Source: Bacteroidales bacterium
GTDB lineage: Bacteria; Bacteroidota; Bacteroidia; Bacteroidales; JAADGE01
Direction of reading: 5' to 3'
Assembly (NCBI GenBank): GCA_021108035.1
Contig: JAIORQ010000107.1
Location: 1 to 41,924, forward strand
Length of the DNA stretch: 41,924 nt
The notes under the pieces are model-generated. The model did not search any database and was not told the origin of the DNA. It was given only the letters and a program-made list of their open reading frames with translations. Shown piece after piece: positions 18,397-26,854 of this stretch; within the stretch, counting starts at the first letter, position 1; each line of letters starts with the position of its first letter. Made by a program: the position numbers and the translations under genes.

Positions 18397-18435
18397 CATG
18401 ACCGACTTTATTCAGCAAATAAAAACTTTATAATT

Positions 18436-19662
18436 ATGAGAACCACAATTAGTTATTTATTTGCAGGTTTAATACTTATTATTGTTTTATTAAGTATTAA
18501 CTCTTGCAGAAGAAATTTTGGCTTGGATGAAATTGACAAGTTAAAATTTGACTCTCTTCATTTCGAAGGCAGTGTTGCAATTCCGATTGTTAATTCAGAA
18601 CTTACATTAGCAAATTTTATTCCTTCTGATGATTCAACTCTTTGGATAGAAATTGATGACAGCGATCTTATACATTTAAGAATGTATTACAAAGATTTCA
18701 TTTTAATCCGTATGAACGAAATATTTCCTATTCCTTACCCTGCCCCAAATGGTTTTCCTGTACCGGCGGATACAATTGAACTTCAATCTGATACTTCTAA
18801 ATTGAAAGTTTACAACAGTATGGTTGACGGTAAATTATTTTTTAAGAATCCTAAAGTTACTTTCTTGATTGATAATATGATACCTATTATAACATTTTTC
18901 AAATTGGATACTCTGACTTTCCATAATATTGATGAAGAAGCAATTACTAATACCGGCCATACCTCATACCCGATAAATGCACCGACAATCCTTGGAGAAT
19001 CAGCTTTTTCTGAAGTTGTAATAGATACAGCAGAAATGCCAATTCTTCCGCAAGTTTTTTCTCCTGTACCCCAATATATATCATTTTATATTTCGGCAGG
19101 AAGCAATACACAACAAAATTTGCCCTTTGCAGTAACAGGAGAAGAAGAAATGGTTATAGATGTAGATATTGACCTTCCGCTCACTGCAAGACTTGATACA
19201 ATAGTAATGACAGATACAACCGATTTTGATTGGTCCGGCGATACATATGAACAAATTAAAACTGCAACTTTAAAAATAAAATTTGATAACGGATTTCCTG
19301 TTGACGGTTTTGCTCAAATATATTTTACAGATACAACAGATACCGGAGATATTGGTTTCATTGTTGATTCTGTTTTTACTGTTCTTGGCGAATATGTAAC
19401 TGAAGACGGTTGGCATTTAGAATCAGCTGAAACAGATGCTGCAGGTATTGTTACAATATCGCATGAAAGTGAAATTGTAATATTTTTAGACCAAGAAAGA
19501 ATCAAATTTTTACAAGATTCTCATGCTTCAAAAATAATAATAAGAGGAAAACTAAATTCTTATAATTCAAATACGGGATTCTTTATTAAATTGTTGGGGT
19601 ATTATAAAATGGGAGTCCAAATTGCTGTTAAGGCTGATTTTGACGCCTCAACAAATGAATAA
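18436..19662 (+). CDS. Large lipoprotein paired with a DUF5723 barrel
   Basis: A 408-residue lipoprotein if started at ATG 18436, which gives MRTTISYLFAGLIL...LLSINSC with a clear lipobox. The longer frame from TTG 18394 would put 14 residues before the signal peptide and overlap a promoter, so it is rejected. The mature protein is Thr/Asp-rich and appears to be made of beta-sandwich units (TLATxD and IDVDIDLPLTARLDT patterns). I do not recognise the family. It is followed after 44 bases by a DUF5723 outer membrane barrel, and this pairing is likely a functional unit in the outer membrane. Confidence 0.7.
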   Translation: MRTTISYLFAGLILIIVLLSINSCRRNFGLDEIDKLKFDSLHFEGSVAIPIVNSELTLANFIPSDDSTLWIEIDDSDLIHLRMYYKDFILIRMNEIFPIPYPAPNGFPVPADTIELQSDTSKLKVYNSMVDGKLFFKNPKVTFLIDNMIPIITFFKLDTLTFHNIDEEAITNTGHTSYPINAPTILGESAFSEVVIDTAEMPILPQVFSPVPQYISFYISAGSNTQQNLPFAVTGEEEMVIDVDIDLPLTARLDTIVMTDTTDFDWSGDTYEQIKTATLKIKFDNGFPVDGFAQIYFTDTTDTGDIGFIVDSVFTVLGEYVTEDGWHLESAETDAAGIVTISHESEIVIFLDQERIKFLQDSHASKIIIRGKLNSYNSNTGFFIKLLGYYKMGVQIAVKADFDASTNE

Positions 19663-19706
19663 TTTTAATTAGTAATCTTTTTTTAATTCCTGTCAAAAGA
19701 ATAAAA

Positions 19707-21194
19707 ATGAAAAATATATTTAAAATATCATATATCAGTTTTTTATTTATAATCCTGCTTAATTCTAATCTTTTTAGCCAAAACAACACTGCATATTGGA
19801 TGAAACATCTCCCGCAGCAAATAAATGAAAACCCGGCAAAACAACTTGATTGTAAGTTCTTTATTGAACTTCCGGTAACACCGAATTTCTCATTAAATGC
19901 TTTTCATTCCGGATTTACAATTAACGAAGCAACTATGCCTCATCCTACTGCAATTGATTCATTTATGCCGGATCTTGACGTAATTGAATCAGTTTTAAAA
20001 GATGTAAATGACATTAATTTTGAAACAAACTTTTCAATTTTAAACATGGGATTAGCTCTTCAAAATGACTTTTATATTACATTCGGCATTAATTATAAAT
20101 TCTATGAGAACTTCCGTTACCCCAAAGGTTTAATAGAACTCAGAAGAGGAAATTACAGAGAAGACGGAACTCCTTTATCTTTTAACTTCGTTCAAAATTT
20201 TACGGCACACAGAGAAATTTTTGCGGGTGTTTCAAAAGAAGTATATCCGGGGCTGACAATAGGCGGTCGATTAAAATTTTTATCAGGTTATGCAAATATC
20301 AAAACCGAAAAAATGAAAATTGATTGGTACACAGAAACTCACCAAGACAGTATGTATGATTGGACATTTGATTCAGATTTTGACATCAGTACATCTACTC
20401 CTGTTGAATGGGAGTTTGAATATGACGATCAAGATCAAATTTCAGGAATTGCTTATGATTCAACATACACGGATGATATCGGCAGTAATGTTACAGACTT
20501 AATCTTCCCCGGAAATGGTGGTTTTGCAATTGATTTAGGTGCAGAATATAAATTATATGATCGTTTTTTATTTTCAGCTTCTCTTATTGATTTTGGTTTT
20601 ATAAAATGGAAAACCAATCCGACAATCTTAACACAACAAGCTTCATTCACTTTTTCAGGTTTAGATATCGGAAAATATATAGGTAGTATTGAAGATGCTA
20701 CTACCGATGTTGATTCTACTTTGGGAGACCAAATCAAAAACGATATAATTGATACACTTTTAATGGTATTTAACCCTGATATTGAAAAAACAGCATATAC
20801 TACAAGATTAAATACAAAAATCTATCTCGGAGCTAATTTTGCTTTATATGATTGGCTTGATTTCGGATTATTATATCGAGGTGCCTTTTCAAATAAAAGT
20901 CTGTATTCATCATATACTATATCAGCAAATACAAACTTCTTTAAAGGATGGTCATATTCATTAAGTTATTCAATAATGGACGGACTATATAATAATTTGG
21001 GCATGGGTTTGGCTTATAAGGTGGGTCCTATACAAATGTATTTGATTACAGACAACTTTTCTATTCCGTTTTGGGCTATGAATGAAAGTGACTTATCTGA
21101 TAATTGGTTAAAAAATTCAAAAAGAGCAAATTTTGCATTCGGAATGAATATATTAATCTGTAAAAATAAATATGATATCGGATTGTTAGAATAA
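19707..21194 (+). CDS. DUF5723 family outer membrane beta-barrel protein
   Basis: A 495-residue secreted protein with a signal peptide ending SNLFSQ. Alternating hydrophobic strands run to the end of the protein (FYITFGINYKFYENF, GLTIGGRLKFLSGYANI, NFAFGMNILI). The family, typical of Bacteroidota, is annotated as DUF5723 and is predicted to form an outer membrane barrel. N-terminal NPAKQLDCKFFIELP is a family hallmark. It is probably co-transcribed with the lipoprotein before it. The transported substrate is unknown. Confidence 0.75.
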   Translation: MKNIFKISYISFLFIILLNSNLFSQNNTAYWMKHLPQQINENPAKQLDCKFFIELPVTPNFSLNAFHSGFTINEATMPHPTAIDSFMPDLDVIESVLKDVNDINFETNFSILNMGLALQNDFYITFGINYKFYENFRYPKGLIELRRGNYREDGTPLSFNFVQNFTAHREIFAGVSKEVYPGLTIGGRLKFLSGYANIKTEKMKIDWYTETHQDSMYDWTFDSDFDISTSTPVEWEFEYDDQDQISGIAYDSTYTDDIGSNVTDLIFPGNGGFAIDLGAEYKLYDRFLFSASLIDFGFIKWKTNPTILTQQASFTFSGLDIGKYIGSIEDATTDVDSTLGDQIKNDIIDTLLMVFNPDIEKTAYTTRLNTKIYLGANFALYDWLDFGLLYRGAFSNKSLYSSYTISANTNFFKGWSYSLSYSIMDGLYNNLGMGLAYKVGPIQMYLITDNFSIPFWAMNESDLSDNWLKNSKRANFAFGMNILICKNKYDIGLLE

Positions 21195-21264
21195 CAGCAG
21201 AACCTTTAATAATTTGAAACGTTAGTAATTAAATAATTATTAAATCACACAAGGAAACAGCCTG

Positions 21265-21280
21265 TCCCGACTTATCGGGA
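21265..21280. repeat. TCCCGA-CTTA-TCGGGA palindrome
   Basis: A perfect 6-bp stem with a 4-base loop 70 bases after the DUF5723 stop. CCTGT and ACAGG flank it and may extend the pairing, and AGGTTTTT follows. It could be a weak terminator or another REP-type hairpin. Confidence 0.4.
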
Positions 21281-21353
21281 ATTATAATAATTACAGGAGG
21301 TTTTTGCTGTCAAAAAAAATATCTGCCCTTTAAAATAATTTAAAAATAAACAG

Positions 21354-21677
21354 ATGAAATTACCAAGATTTATAAGACTTCCGGAATATAACAAATTCGA
21401 GTATAAGCCCTTGTATTACGATAAACGAAAAGAAGCTTTAGAACTAAAAATTAAAAAAGCCAAAGAACAAAAAGAAGCTGCTGAAAAAGGGGATTATAAA
21501 CCCGATTTCAAAGGTAAATTTAAAAAATCTTACCGAAGAGATATTACAAAAAAACAAAAAAAAGCTGCAAATATCAGATTATTTGTTCTGATTATTTTCT
21601 TTGGTACGATAACATATATAATATTACAAAAATCAGAAATTATAAAATATATGTTTGAAGTCTTATTTTCAGGGTAA
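21354..21677 (+). CDS. Small basic protein with a C-terminal membrane segment
   Basis: A 107-residue protein. The first 75 residues are very basic and charged (many K, E, R), with a conserved opening KLPRFIRLPEYNKFEYKPLYYD. A single hydrophobic segment sits at about 79-95 (LFVLIIFFGTITYIILQ). It looks like a conserved small Bacteroidota protein with a cytoplasmic basic N-part and one anchor, but the function is unknown. It stands alone between the DUF5723 protein and a terminator. Confidence 0.6.
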   Translation: MKLPRFIRLPEYNKFEYKPLYYDKRKEALELKIKKAKEQKEAAEKGDYKPDFKGKFKKSYRRDITKKQKKAANIRLFVLIIFFGTITYIILQKSEIIKYMFEVLFSG

Positions 21678-21758
21678 AATTCATTTTGTAATTTTATCTA
21701 AATTATTCTTCAGATAAGCTCCTGAAATTCATTCGTATAAAAATTTTCACAGTTCCTC

Positions 21759-21790
21759 AAAGATGATATTAAAATATCATCTTTTTTTTT
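21759..21790 (+). terminator. Rho-independent terminator after the small membrane protein
   Basis: AAAGATGATATT pairs with AATATCATCTTT, followed directly by a run of T. It separates the small membrane protein from the phosphate transporter. Confidence 0.7.
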
Positions 21791-21835
21791 ACAATTAATT
21801 AACATTGAATTTGAATATTTATAAAAACAATAATT

Positions 21836-21843
21836 TATTTTTG
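21836..21843 (+). promoter_or_regulatory. -7 promoter element of the PiT transporter
   Basis: TATTTTTG fits TAnnTTTG, with TTTG at 21810-21813 (22 bases upstream) as a -33 candidate. Transcription would start about 25 bases before the ATG. Confidence 0.45.
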
Positions 21844-21871
21844 TTCACTTATTTATTTTTAAATAAAAAGA

Positions 21872-24118
21872 ATGCAAACATTATTTATTATTGTAGTAGG
21901 TATATTAATTCTTCTGGCAATCACAGACTTAATTGTAGGAGTCAGTAACGATGCCGTTAATTTCTTAGTATCTGCAATAGGCTCAAAAGCTGCCCCTTTC
22001 AGAGTAATAATGATCGTAGCCAGTCTTGGTGTAATTGTTGGAGCAACATTTTCGAGCGGGATGATGGAAATTGCAAGAAAAGGAATTTTTCATCCTGAAT
22101 TATTCACATTCAGTGATATCATGATAATCTTCTTGGCTGTGATGCTGACTGATGTGATTTTATTAGACATTTTTAATACTCTCGGGTTTCCGACTTCTAC
22201 AACAGTATCAATCGTATTTGAATTATTAGGATCGGCAGTTGCTATTGCATTAATGCTGGTTTTAAAAAACGATCAAGCATACTCGCAAATTTCCGAATAT
22301 ATTAATACTACTTCTGCTTTTATGATTATTTCCGGAATTCTTCTTTCGGTAATTGTTGCATTTACAATCGGAGCTGTTGTTCAATATCTGTCCAGATTAT
22401 TATTTTCATTCAACACTAAAAAAACATATAAATATTATGGTGCCCTATGGGGAGGTATCGCAATTACAGCTATCACATATTTTATTTTAATTAAAGGATT
22501 AAAAGGATCAAGTTTTGCCGGAAAAAATACCGACATATACAAATATGTAACAAACCATACAATGTTAATCCTGATATACAGTTTTGTTGCTTGGTCAATT
22601 ATTTTGGCACTTTTACAATTTCTAACTAAAATAAACATCTTAAAATTTATTGTTATTGTCGGAACATTTGCATTAGCAATGGCTTTTGCAGGAAATGATC
22701 TGGTTAATTTCATCGGAGTTCCTTTAGCAGGCTTATCATCATATCAAGAATGGGCAGCAAGCGGATATCCGGAACAAGGACTAATGATGTTTAAACTTGC
22801 TGAACCGGTTTCAACACCTACACTTTTATTACTTATTGCCGGAATAATTATGGTAATTACATTGTGGATTTCAAAAAAAGCAAAGTCTGTTACTAAAACA
22901 TCACTTGATTTAAGCAGGCAAGATGAAGGTGATGAAAGATTTGGCTCTTCTGCCGTTTCACGCGGTCTTGTAAGAACAGCCGTTAATGCTTCAAAATTTT
23001 TCGATCTAATTACACCTGCTGTTGTTAAAAAATTTACAGAAAAACGATTTGAAAGAGAAAAAGATACTGATAAAGAAGAACATAAATCATTTGATTTGAT
23101 CAGGGCAAGCGTGAATTTAATGGTTGCAGGAATCTTAATTTCTATCGGTACATCTTTTAAATTGCCTTTATCTACTACCTATGTAACATTTATGGTTGCA
23201 ATGGGAACATCTCTCGCAGATAATGCTTGGGGCCGCGAAAGTGCTGTTTACAGAGTTTCGGGAGTATTATCAGTTATCGGAGGTTGGTTCATTACTGCTA
23301 TTGTTGCATTTACAGCTGCATTTATCTTTGCTTTAGCTATGTATTGGGGAACTTATTACGCAATATTAGGTATATTATTATTAGCTGCATTTTCTGTTTA
23401 TAAATCACAACTGTCTCATAAGAAGAAAATCAGTAAAGAAAAAAGTGAAGAACCCGGAAAGGAACAGGAAGAACTGTCTGTTCAAAAACAATGTTCTTTT
23501 AATATTATTGAAATTCTTTCAGCAGTATCTGATATTTACGAAAGAACAATAAACTCTTTTCAAAAAGAAAAACGTAAAAAATTAAAAAAGACATATTTAC
23601 ACCAAAAAGCAATAAGCAAAAAATCAAAAAAATTAAAAGATAATGTTTTTAAAACTGTTGATAGTTTTAGTGAAGATATTATAGATTCCGCACCTTTTTA
23701 TGTTCAAGTTTTGGAGCTTTTAAGAGAGATAACTCATGCACTGCATTTTATTGTAAAACCAACTTTTGACCATTTAAATAATAATCACAAACCTTTTACG
23801 GAAGTTCAATTTAAAGAATTGAATTCAATGTCAGGCAAGATTATGAAACTTTGCAACATAATAATTGATGCTGTAAAAAAAGATGATTTTGGTGATATGG
23901 AATATATCTTTGAAATTCAAAAAGATTTGCTGGACTTCATTGATCTGTCCGGTAAAAATCAAATTAAACGAATAAAAAATAAAGAAGTAGGAACAAGAAA
24001 CAGTATGCTCTTTATGAACTTGCTTTCTGAAACAAAAAATATTAGTTTATATACTGTTAACCTCTTTAAGTCTCAAAGAGATTTTGTAACACAAAATAAA
24101 GGTGAGTATATAAATTAA
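21872..24118 (+). CDS. PiT-family inorganic phosphate transporter with C-terminal PhoU-like domain
   Basis: A 748-residue protein of the PHO4/PiT family, which moves phosphate with a cation. The duplicated signature is present as GVSNDAVNFLVSAIG (about residues 23-37) and AFAGNDLVNFIGVPLAG (about 270-286). Hydrophobic segments run from residue 1 to about 510. The last 200 residues or so (NIIEILSAVSDIYERTINSF ... HFIVKPTFDHL) form a helical bundle resembling PhoU. Such fusions occur in Bacteroidota PiT proteins. A second phosphate transporter of another family follows 180 bases later. Confidence 0.9.
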   Translation: MQTLFIIVVGILILLAITDLIVGVSNDAVNFLVSAIGSKAAPFRVIMIVASLGVIVGATFSSGMMEIARKGIFHPELFTFSDIMIIFLAVMLTDVILLDIFNTLGFPTSTTVSIVFELLGSAVAIALMLVLKNDQAYSQISEYINTTSAFMIISGILLSVIVAFTIGAVVQYLSRLLFSFNTKKTYKYYGALWGGIAITAITYFILIKGLKGSSFAGKNTDIYKYVTNHTMLILIYSFVAWSIILALLQFLTKINILKFIVIVGTFALAMAFAGNDLVNFIGVPLAGLSSYQEWAASGYPEQGLMMFKLAEPVSTPTLLLLIAGIIMVITLWISKKAKSVTKTSLDLSRQDEGDERFGSSAVSRGLVRTAVNASKFFDLITPAVVKKFTEKRFEREKDTDKEEHKSFDLIRASVNLMVAGILISIGTSFKLPLSTTYVTFMVAMGTSLADNAWGRESAVYRVSGVLSVIGGWFITAIVAFTAAFIFALAMYWGTYYAILGILLLAAFSVYKSQLSHKKKISKEKSEEPGKEQEELSVQKQCSFNIIEILSAVSDIYERTINSFQKEKRKKLKKTYLHQKAISKKSKKLKDNVFKTVDSFSEDIIDSAPFYVQVLELLREITHALHFIVKPTFDHLNNNHKPFTEVQFKELNSMSGKIMKLCNIIIDAVKKDDFGDMEYIFEIQKDLLDFIDLSGKNQIKRIKNKEVGTRNSMLFMNLLSETKNISLYTVNLFKSQRDFVTQNKGEYIN

Positions 24119-24250
24119 TAATAAACCTTTTCAATATTATTAAAAAATTCGGAATAATAAATCAATACCAAAATTGATTGTAATAATTCATTTAGCCATA
24201 AGGTTACCTTAATAAAAAAAATACCATATTTGATTTGTATTTATTAATTG

Positions 24251-24266
24251 TAATTTTGTAATTTTG
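24251..24266 (+). promoter_or_regulatory. Overlapping -7 elements of the Na/Pi cotransporter
   Basis: TAATTTTG occurs twice (24251-24258 and 24259-24266). The second copy has TTTG at 24234-24237, 21 bases upstream, a standard -33 spacing. Confidence 0.5.
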
Positions 24267-24297
24267 GACTTTGTTTTTAAACATATTTTCTGTAAAA

Positions 24298-25986
24298 ATG
24301 AAGTTTGGAATAGTTGAATTATTAACACTATTGGGCTCACTCGGAATATTTCTCTTTGGGATGAAATTAATGAGTGAATCTCTGCAAAAAGTAGCCGGTG
24401 AAAAATTAAGAAATATACTGGCAGCAATGACATCGAACCGAGTCAAAGGAATTTTTACCGGGTTTTTAATAACTACAATTATTCAATCATCATCTGCTAC
24501 AACCGTAATGCTTGTCAGCTTTGTTAATGCCGGTTTGATCTCTCTTACCGAATCAATCGGTGTAATTATGGGAGCAAACATCGGAACAACTGTTACTGCT
24601 TGGTTGATATCAATACTCGGGTTTAAAGTAAATATGAGTGAGCTTGCTATACCTATAATCGGTATTGGTTTCCCGCTGTTATTTTCAAAAAAGACAAAAC
24701 GAAAAAATTGGGGAGAATTAATTATAGGATTTTCTTTACTATTTATTGGATTACACTATTTAAAAGACTCTGTTCCCGATATAAAAAACAATCCCGAAGT
24801 ATTGGCTTTCCTAAAGGATTATACTGACCTTGGATATCTTTCATTGATGTTCTTTTTATTTGTAGGAACTATACTGACTGTTATAATTCAATCTTCCAGT
24901 GCAACTATGGCTCTTACACTTGTGCTGTGTTTTAATGGTTTAATATCATTTGAAATGGCAGCAGCAATGGTTCTCGGAGAAAATATCGGAACAACAATAA
25001 CTGCTAATTTGGCTGCCCTTGTCGCAAACACTTCTGCTAAAAGGACAGCAAGAGCTCATTTAATTTTTAATACCTTTGGTGTTATTTGGATATTGGCGGT
25101 TTTTTATCCGGTAATAAAACTAATAAGTTGGTTTATGATTAAAGAAGGAAACACTTCTCCTTTAACTGATTCTGCCTCAATTCCGATCGCTTTATCAATT
25201 TTCCACACATCTTTTAATATTTCAAATGTATTTATATTAGCTTGGTTTACTCCTTTAATTGAAAAAGCTGTCATTAAATTAGTGCCGGATAAAGAAACAG
25301 ATGAAGAATTCAGACTTAAATACATTAACATCGGTATGCTTTCAACATCCGAACTTTCAATTCTTCAAGCCAGTAAAGAAATATCAGTATATGCAGAAAG
25401 AATAACAAGAATGTTTGAAATGATTAAACAATTATTCAGCATTGAAAAAGATAAAAAGTTTGAAAAAACATTTTCAAAAATTGAGAGGTATGAGGAAATA
25501 AGCGACAGAATGGAAGTTGAAATTGCCGATTATCTGACAAAAATTTCTGAATCTGAATTAAGTGTTTCCGGTTCCAGAAGAATCAGAGCAATGTTTGAAC
25601 TTATTGATGATATCGAAAGCATAGGAGATTCATGCTATAATATGGCTAAAGCAATGAATCGCAAAAAGGACGGTAAGATTAAATTTTCAAATGATATTTC
25701 GTTGAACATTAAAGATATGTTTAAGTTAATTAATAAAGCACTTGCTGAAATGAACAGTAATCTTAGCAGCGAATACGGAAATATAGATATTAAACCGGCA
25801 CAAAATCTTGAAGCAAAAATCAATAAGCTCAGAAATCAACTAAGGGAAGATCATATCGCAAATATTAAAAATAAAAAATACAAATACAAAGCCGGTGTAA
25901 TTTATAATGAACTGTTTTCTACATCTGAAAAACTCGGTGATTATATTATTAATGTTTCTGAAACCATTAAAGAAGTTAAAGAGTAA
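24298..25986 (+). CDS. Na+/Pi cotransporter family protein with PhoU domain
   Basis: A 562-residue protein. It opens at ATG 24298; the longer frame from TTG 24271 overlaps the transcript start and is rejected. Two copies of the NptA/Na-Pi repeat are visible, each with QSSSAT (near residues 62 and 198) followed by a glycine-rich NIGTT segment (MGANIGTTVTAW and LGENIGTTITAN). Residues about 350-560 form a PhoU-like helical domain (ISDRMEVEIADYL, RAMFELIDDIESIGDS). It probably imports phosphate with sodium, the PhoU part acting in regulation. It lies directly after a PiT transporter and shares its phosphate role. Confidence 0.9.
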   Translation: MKFGIVELLTLLGSLGIFLFGMKLMSESLQKVAGEKLRNILAAMTSNRVKGIFTGFLITTIIQSSSATTVMLVSFVNAGLISLTESIGVIMGANIGTTVTAWLISILGFKVNMSELAIPIIGIGFPLLFSKKTKRKNWGELIIGFSLLFIGLHYLKDSVPDIKNNPEVLAFLKDYTDLGYLSLMFFLFVGTILTVIIQSSSATMALTLVLCFNGLISFEMAAAMVLGENIGTTITANLAALVANTSAKRTARAHLIFNTFGVIWILAVFYPVIKLISWFMIKEGNTSPLTDSASIPIALSIFHTSFNISNVFILAWFTPLIEKAVIKLVPDKETDEEFRLKYINIGMLSTSELSILQASKEISVYAERITRMFEMIKQLFSIEKDKKFEKTFSKIERYEEISDRMEVEIADYLTKISESELSVSGSRRIRAMFELIDDIESIGDSCYNMAKAMNRKKDGKIKFSNDISLNIKDMFKLINKALAEMNSNLSSEYGNIDIKPAQNLEAKINKLRNQLREDHIANIKNKKYKYKAGVIYNELFSTSEKLGDYIINVSETIKEVKE

Positions 25987-26002
25987 TAATGAGTTAACCC
26001 GG

Positions 26003-26728
26003 CTATGAAAAAACCTCTGATAAAACTTTAAGAGACTTCAATTCTCCGGGTCTGTCGAGGTGAATATTATAAAACTTTATTATCATATCAAGCAAATATC
26101 TTCTTTCATGAACTGAAAATTTAAGTTTATTTGATTGTTCAAGTAAAGCATCAAAGAGTTTATTAAATTTTTTGCTGAACTTTTCATTTAAGAAATTCTT
26201 ATGTGTCGGATTACCCACAACAAAACGTCCTGATTGAAGATCAAAGATTTTATGCGTTTCCGAATAATTATTTTCAGGTTTTATTCCCAAATATTTGCTT
26301 ATTTGAAAAAAGAAAACCAAATGAAAATTATTCATATTTTCATTCGAATTCTCAAGTATTTTTATTGAATTCAGTATAAACTCAAAAAGTTTTTCATCAG
26401 CATCGTTTTCTTTTAATATCTTTAATATAAATTCAGCAATAAATACAGCTAATGAGTTCTTAATAATATCAACGGAGAATGAATTTACGGGATAAAAAAC
26501 AGCAATTTCTTTAACTTTTTGCAATTCAACCGTTTCTTTATGATATACTTGCATGTCTAAAGGAAATAAAGGCTGTAATAAATTTATTTGCATTCTCCCC
26601 TTTTTTGAATTTGCACCGAAAACTATATAAGATTGTAAACCAAATTGCTTTGTATATATTTTTGCTATATACTTTGAATCGGAATACTTAAAACGATGCA
26701 GAACTATCCCTTTTGTTTTATGTATCAT
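26003..26728 (-). CDS. recO: DNA repair protein RecO
   Basis: A 241-residue recombination mediator that helps RecA load onto gapped DNA with RecF and RecR. The N-terminal OB-fold is typical (KTKGIVLHRFKYSDSKYIAKIYTKQFGLQSYIV). The central helical part follows, and the zinc-binding cysteines found in some RecO proteins are absent, as is common in Bacteroidota. It is transcribed away from the MuiA-like gene. A TATATTTG element at 26747-26754 on the minus strand is a likely promoter. Confidence 0.9.
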   Translation of the reverse strand: MIHKTKGIVLHRFKYSDSKYIAKIYTKQFGLQSYIVFGANSKKGRMQINLLQPLFPLDMQVYHKETVELQKVKEIAVFYPVNSFSVDIIKNSLAVFIAEFILKILKENDADEKLFEFILNSIKILENSNENMNNFHLVFFFQISKYLGIKPENNYSETHKIFDLQSGRFVVGNPTHKNFLNEKFSKKFNKLFDALLEQSNKLKFSVHERRYLLDMIIKFYNIHLDRPGELKSLKVLSEVFS

Positions 26729-26746
26729 ACCATTTCAATCATTTTA

Positions 26747-26754
26747 CAAATATA
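26747..26754 (-). promoter_or_regulatory. -7 promoter element of recO
   Basis: TATATTTG on the minus strand matches TAnnTTTG and ends 18 bases before the recO ATG. The -33 element is not clear. Confidence 0.4.
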
Positions 26755-26854
26755 AACGATATTTTACATCAAGATAAATTATTTTTTATAGTTCTTTTTG
26801 TGAAATTTGTATAAACTTTGTATCTTAGTACTATAACTTTAAAAATAATATACA

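Noticed and set aside
18394-18435. Longer N-terminus of the DUF5723-linked lipoprotein from TTG
   Set aside because: It would place 14 residues before a clear lipoprotein signal peptide and overlaps a TAACTTTG promoter element.
24271-24297. Longer N-terminus of the Na/Pi cotransporter from TTG
   Set aside because: The ATG at 24298 matches the family start and the upstream codons overlap the predicted transcript start.
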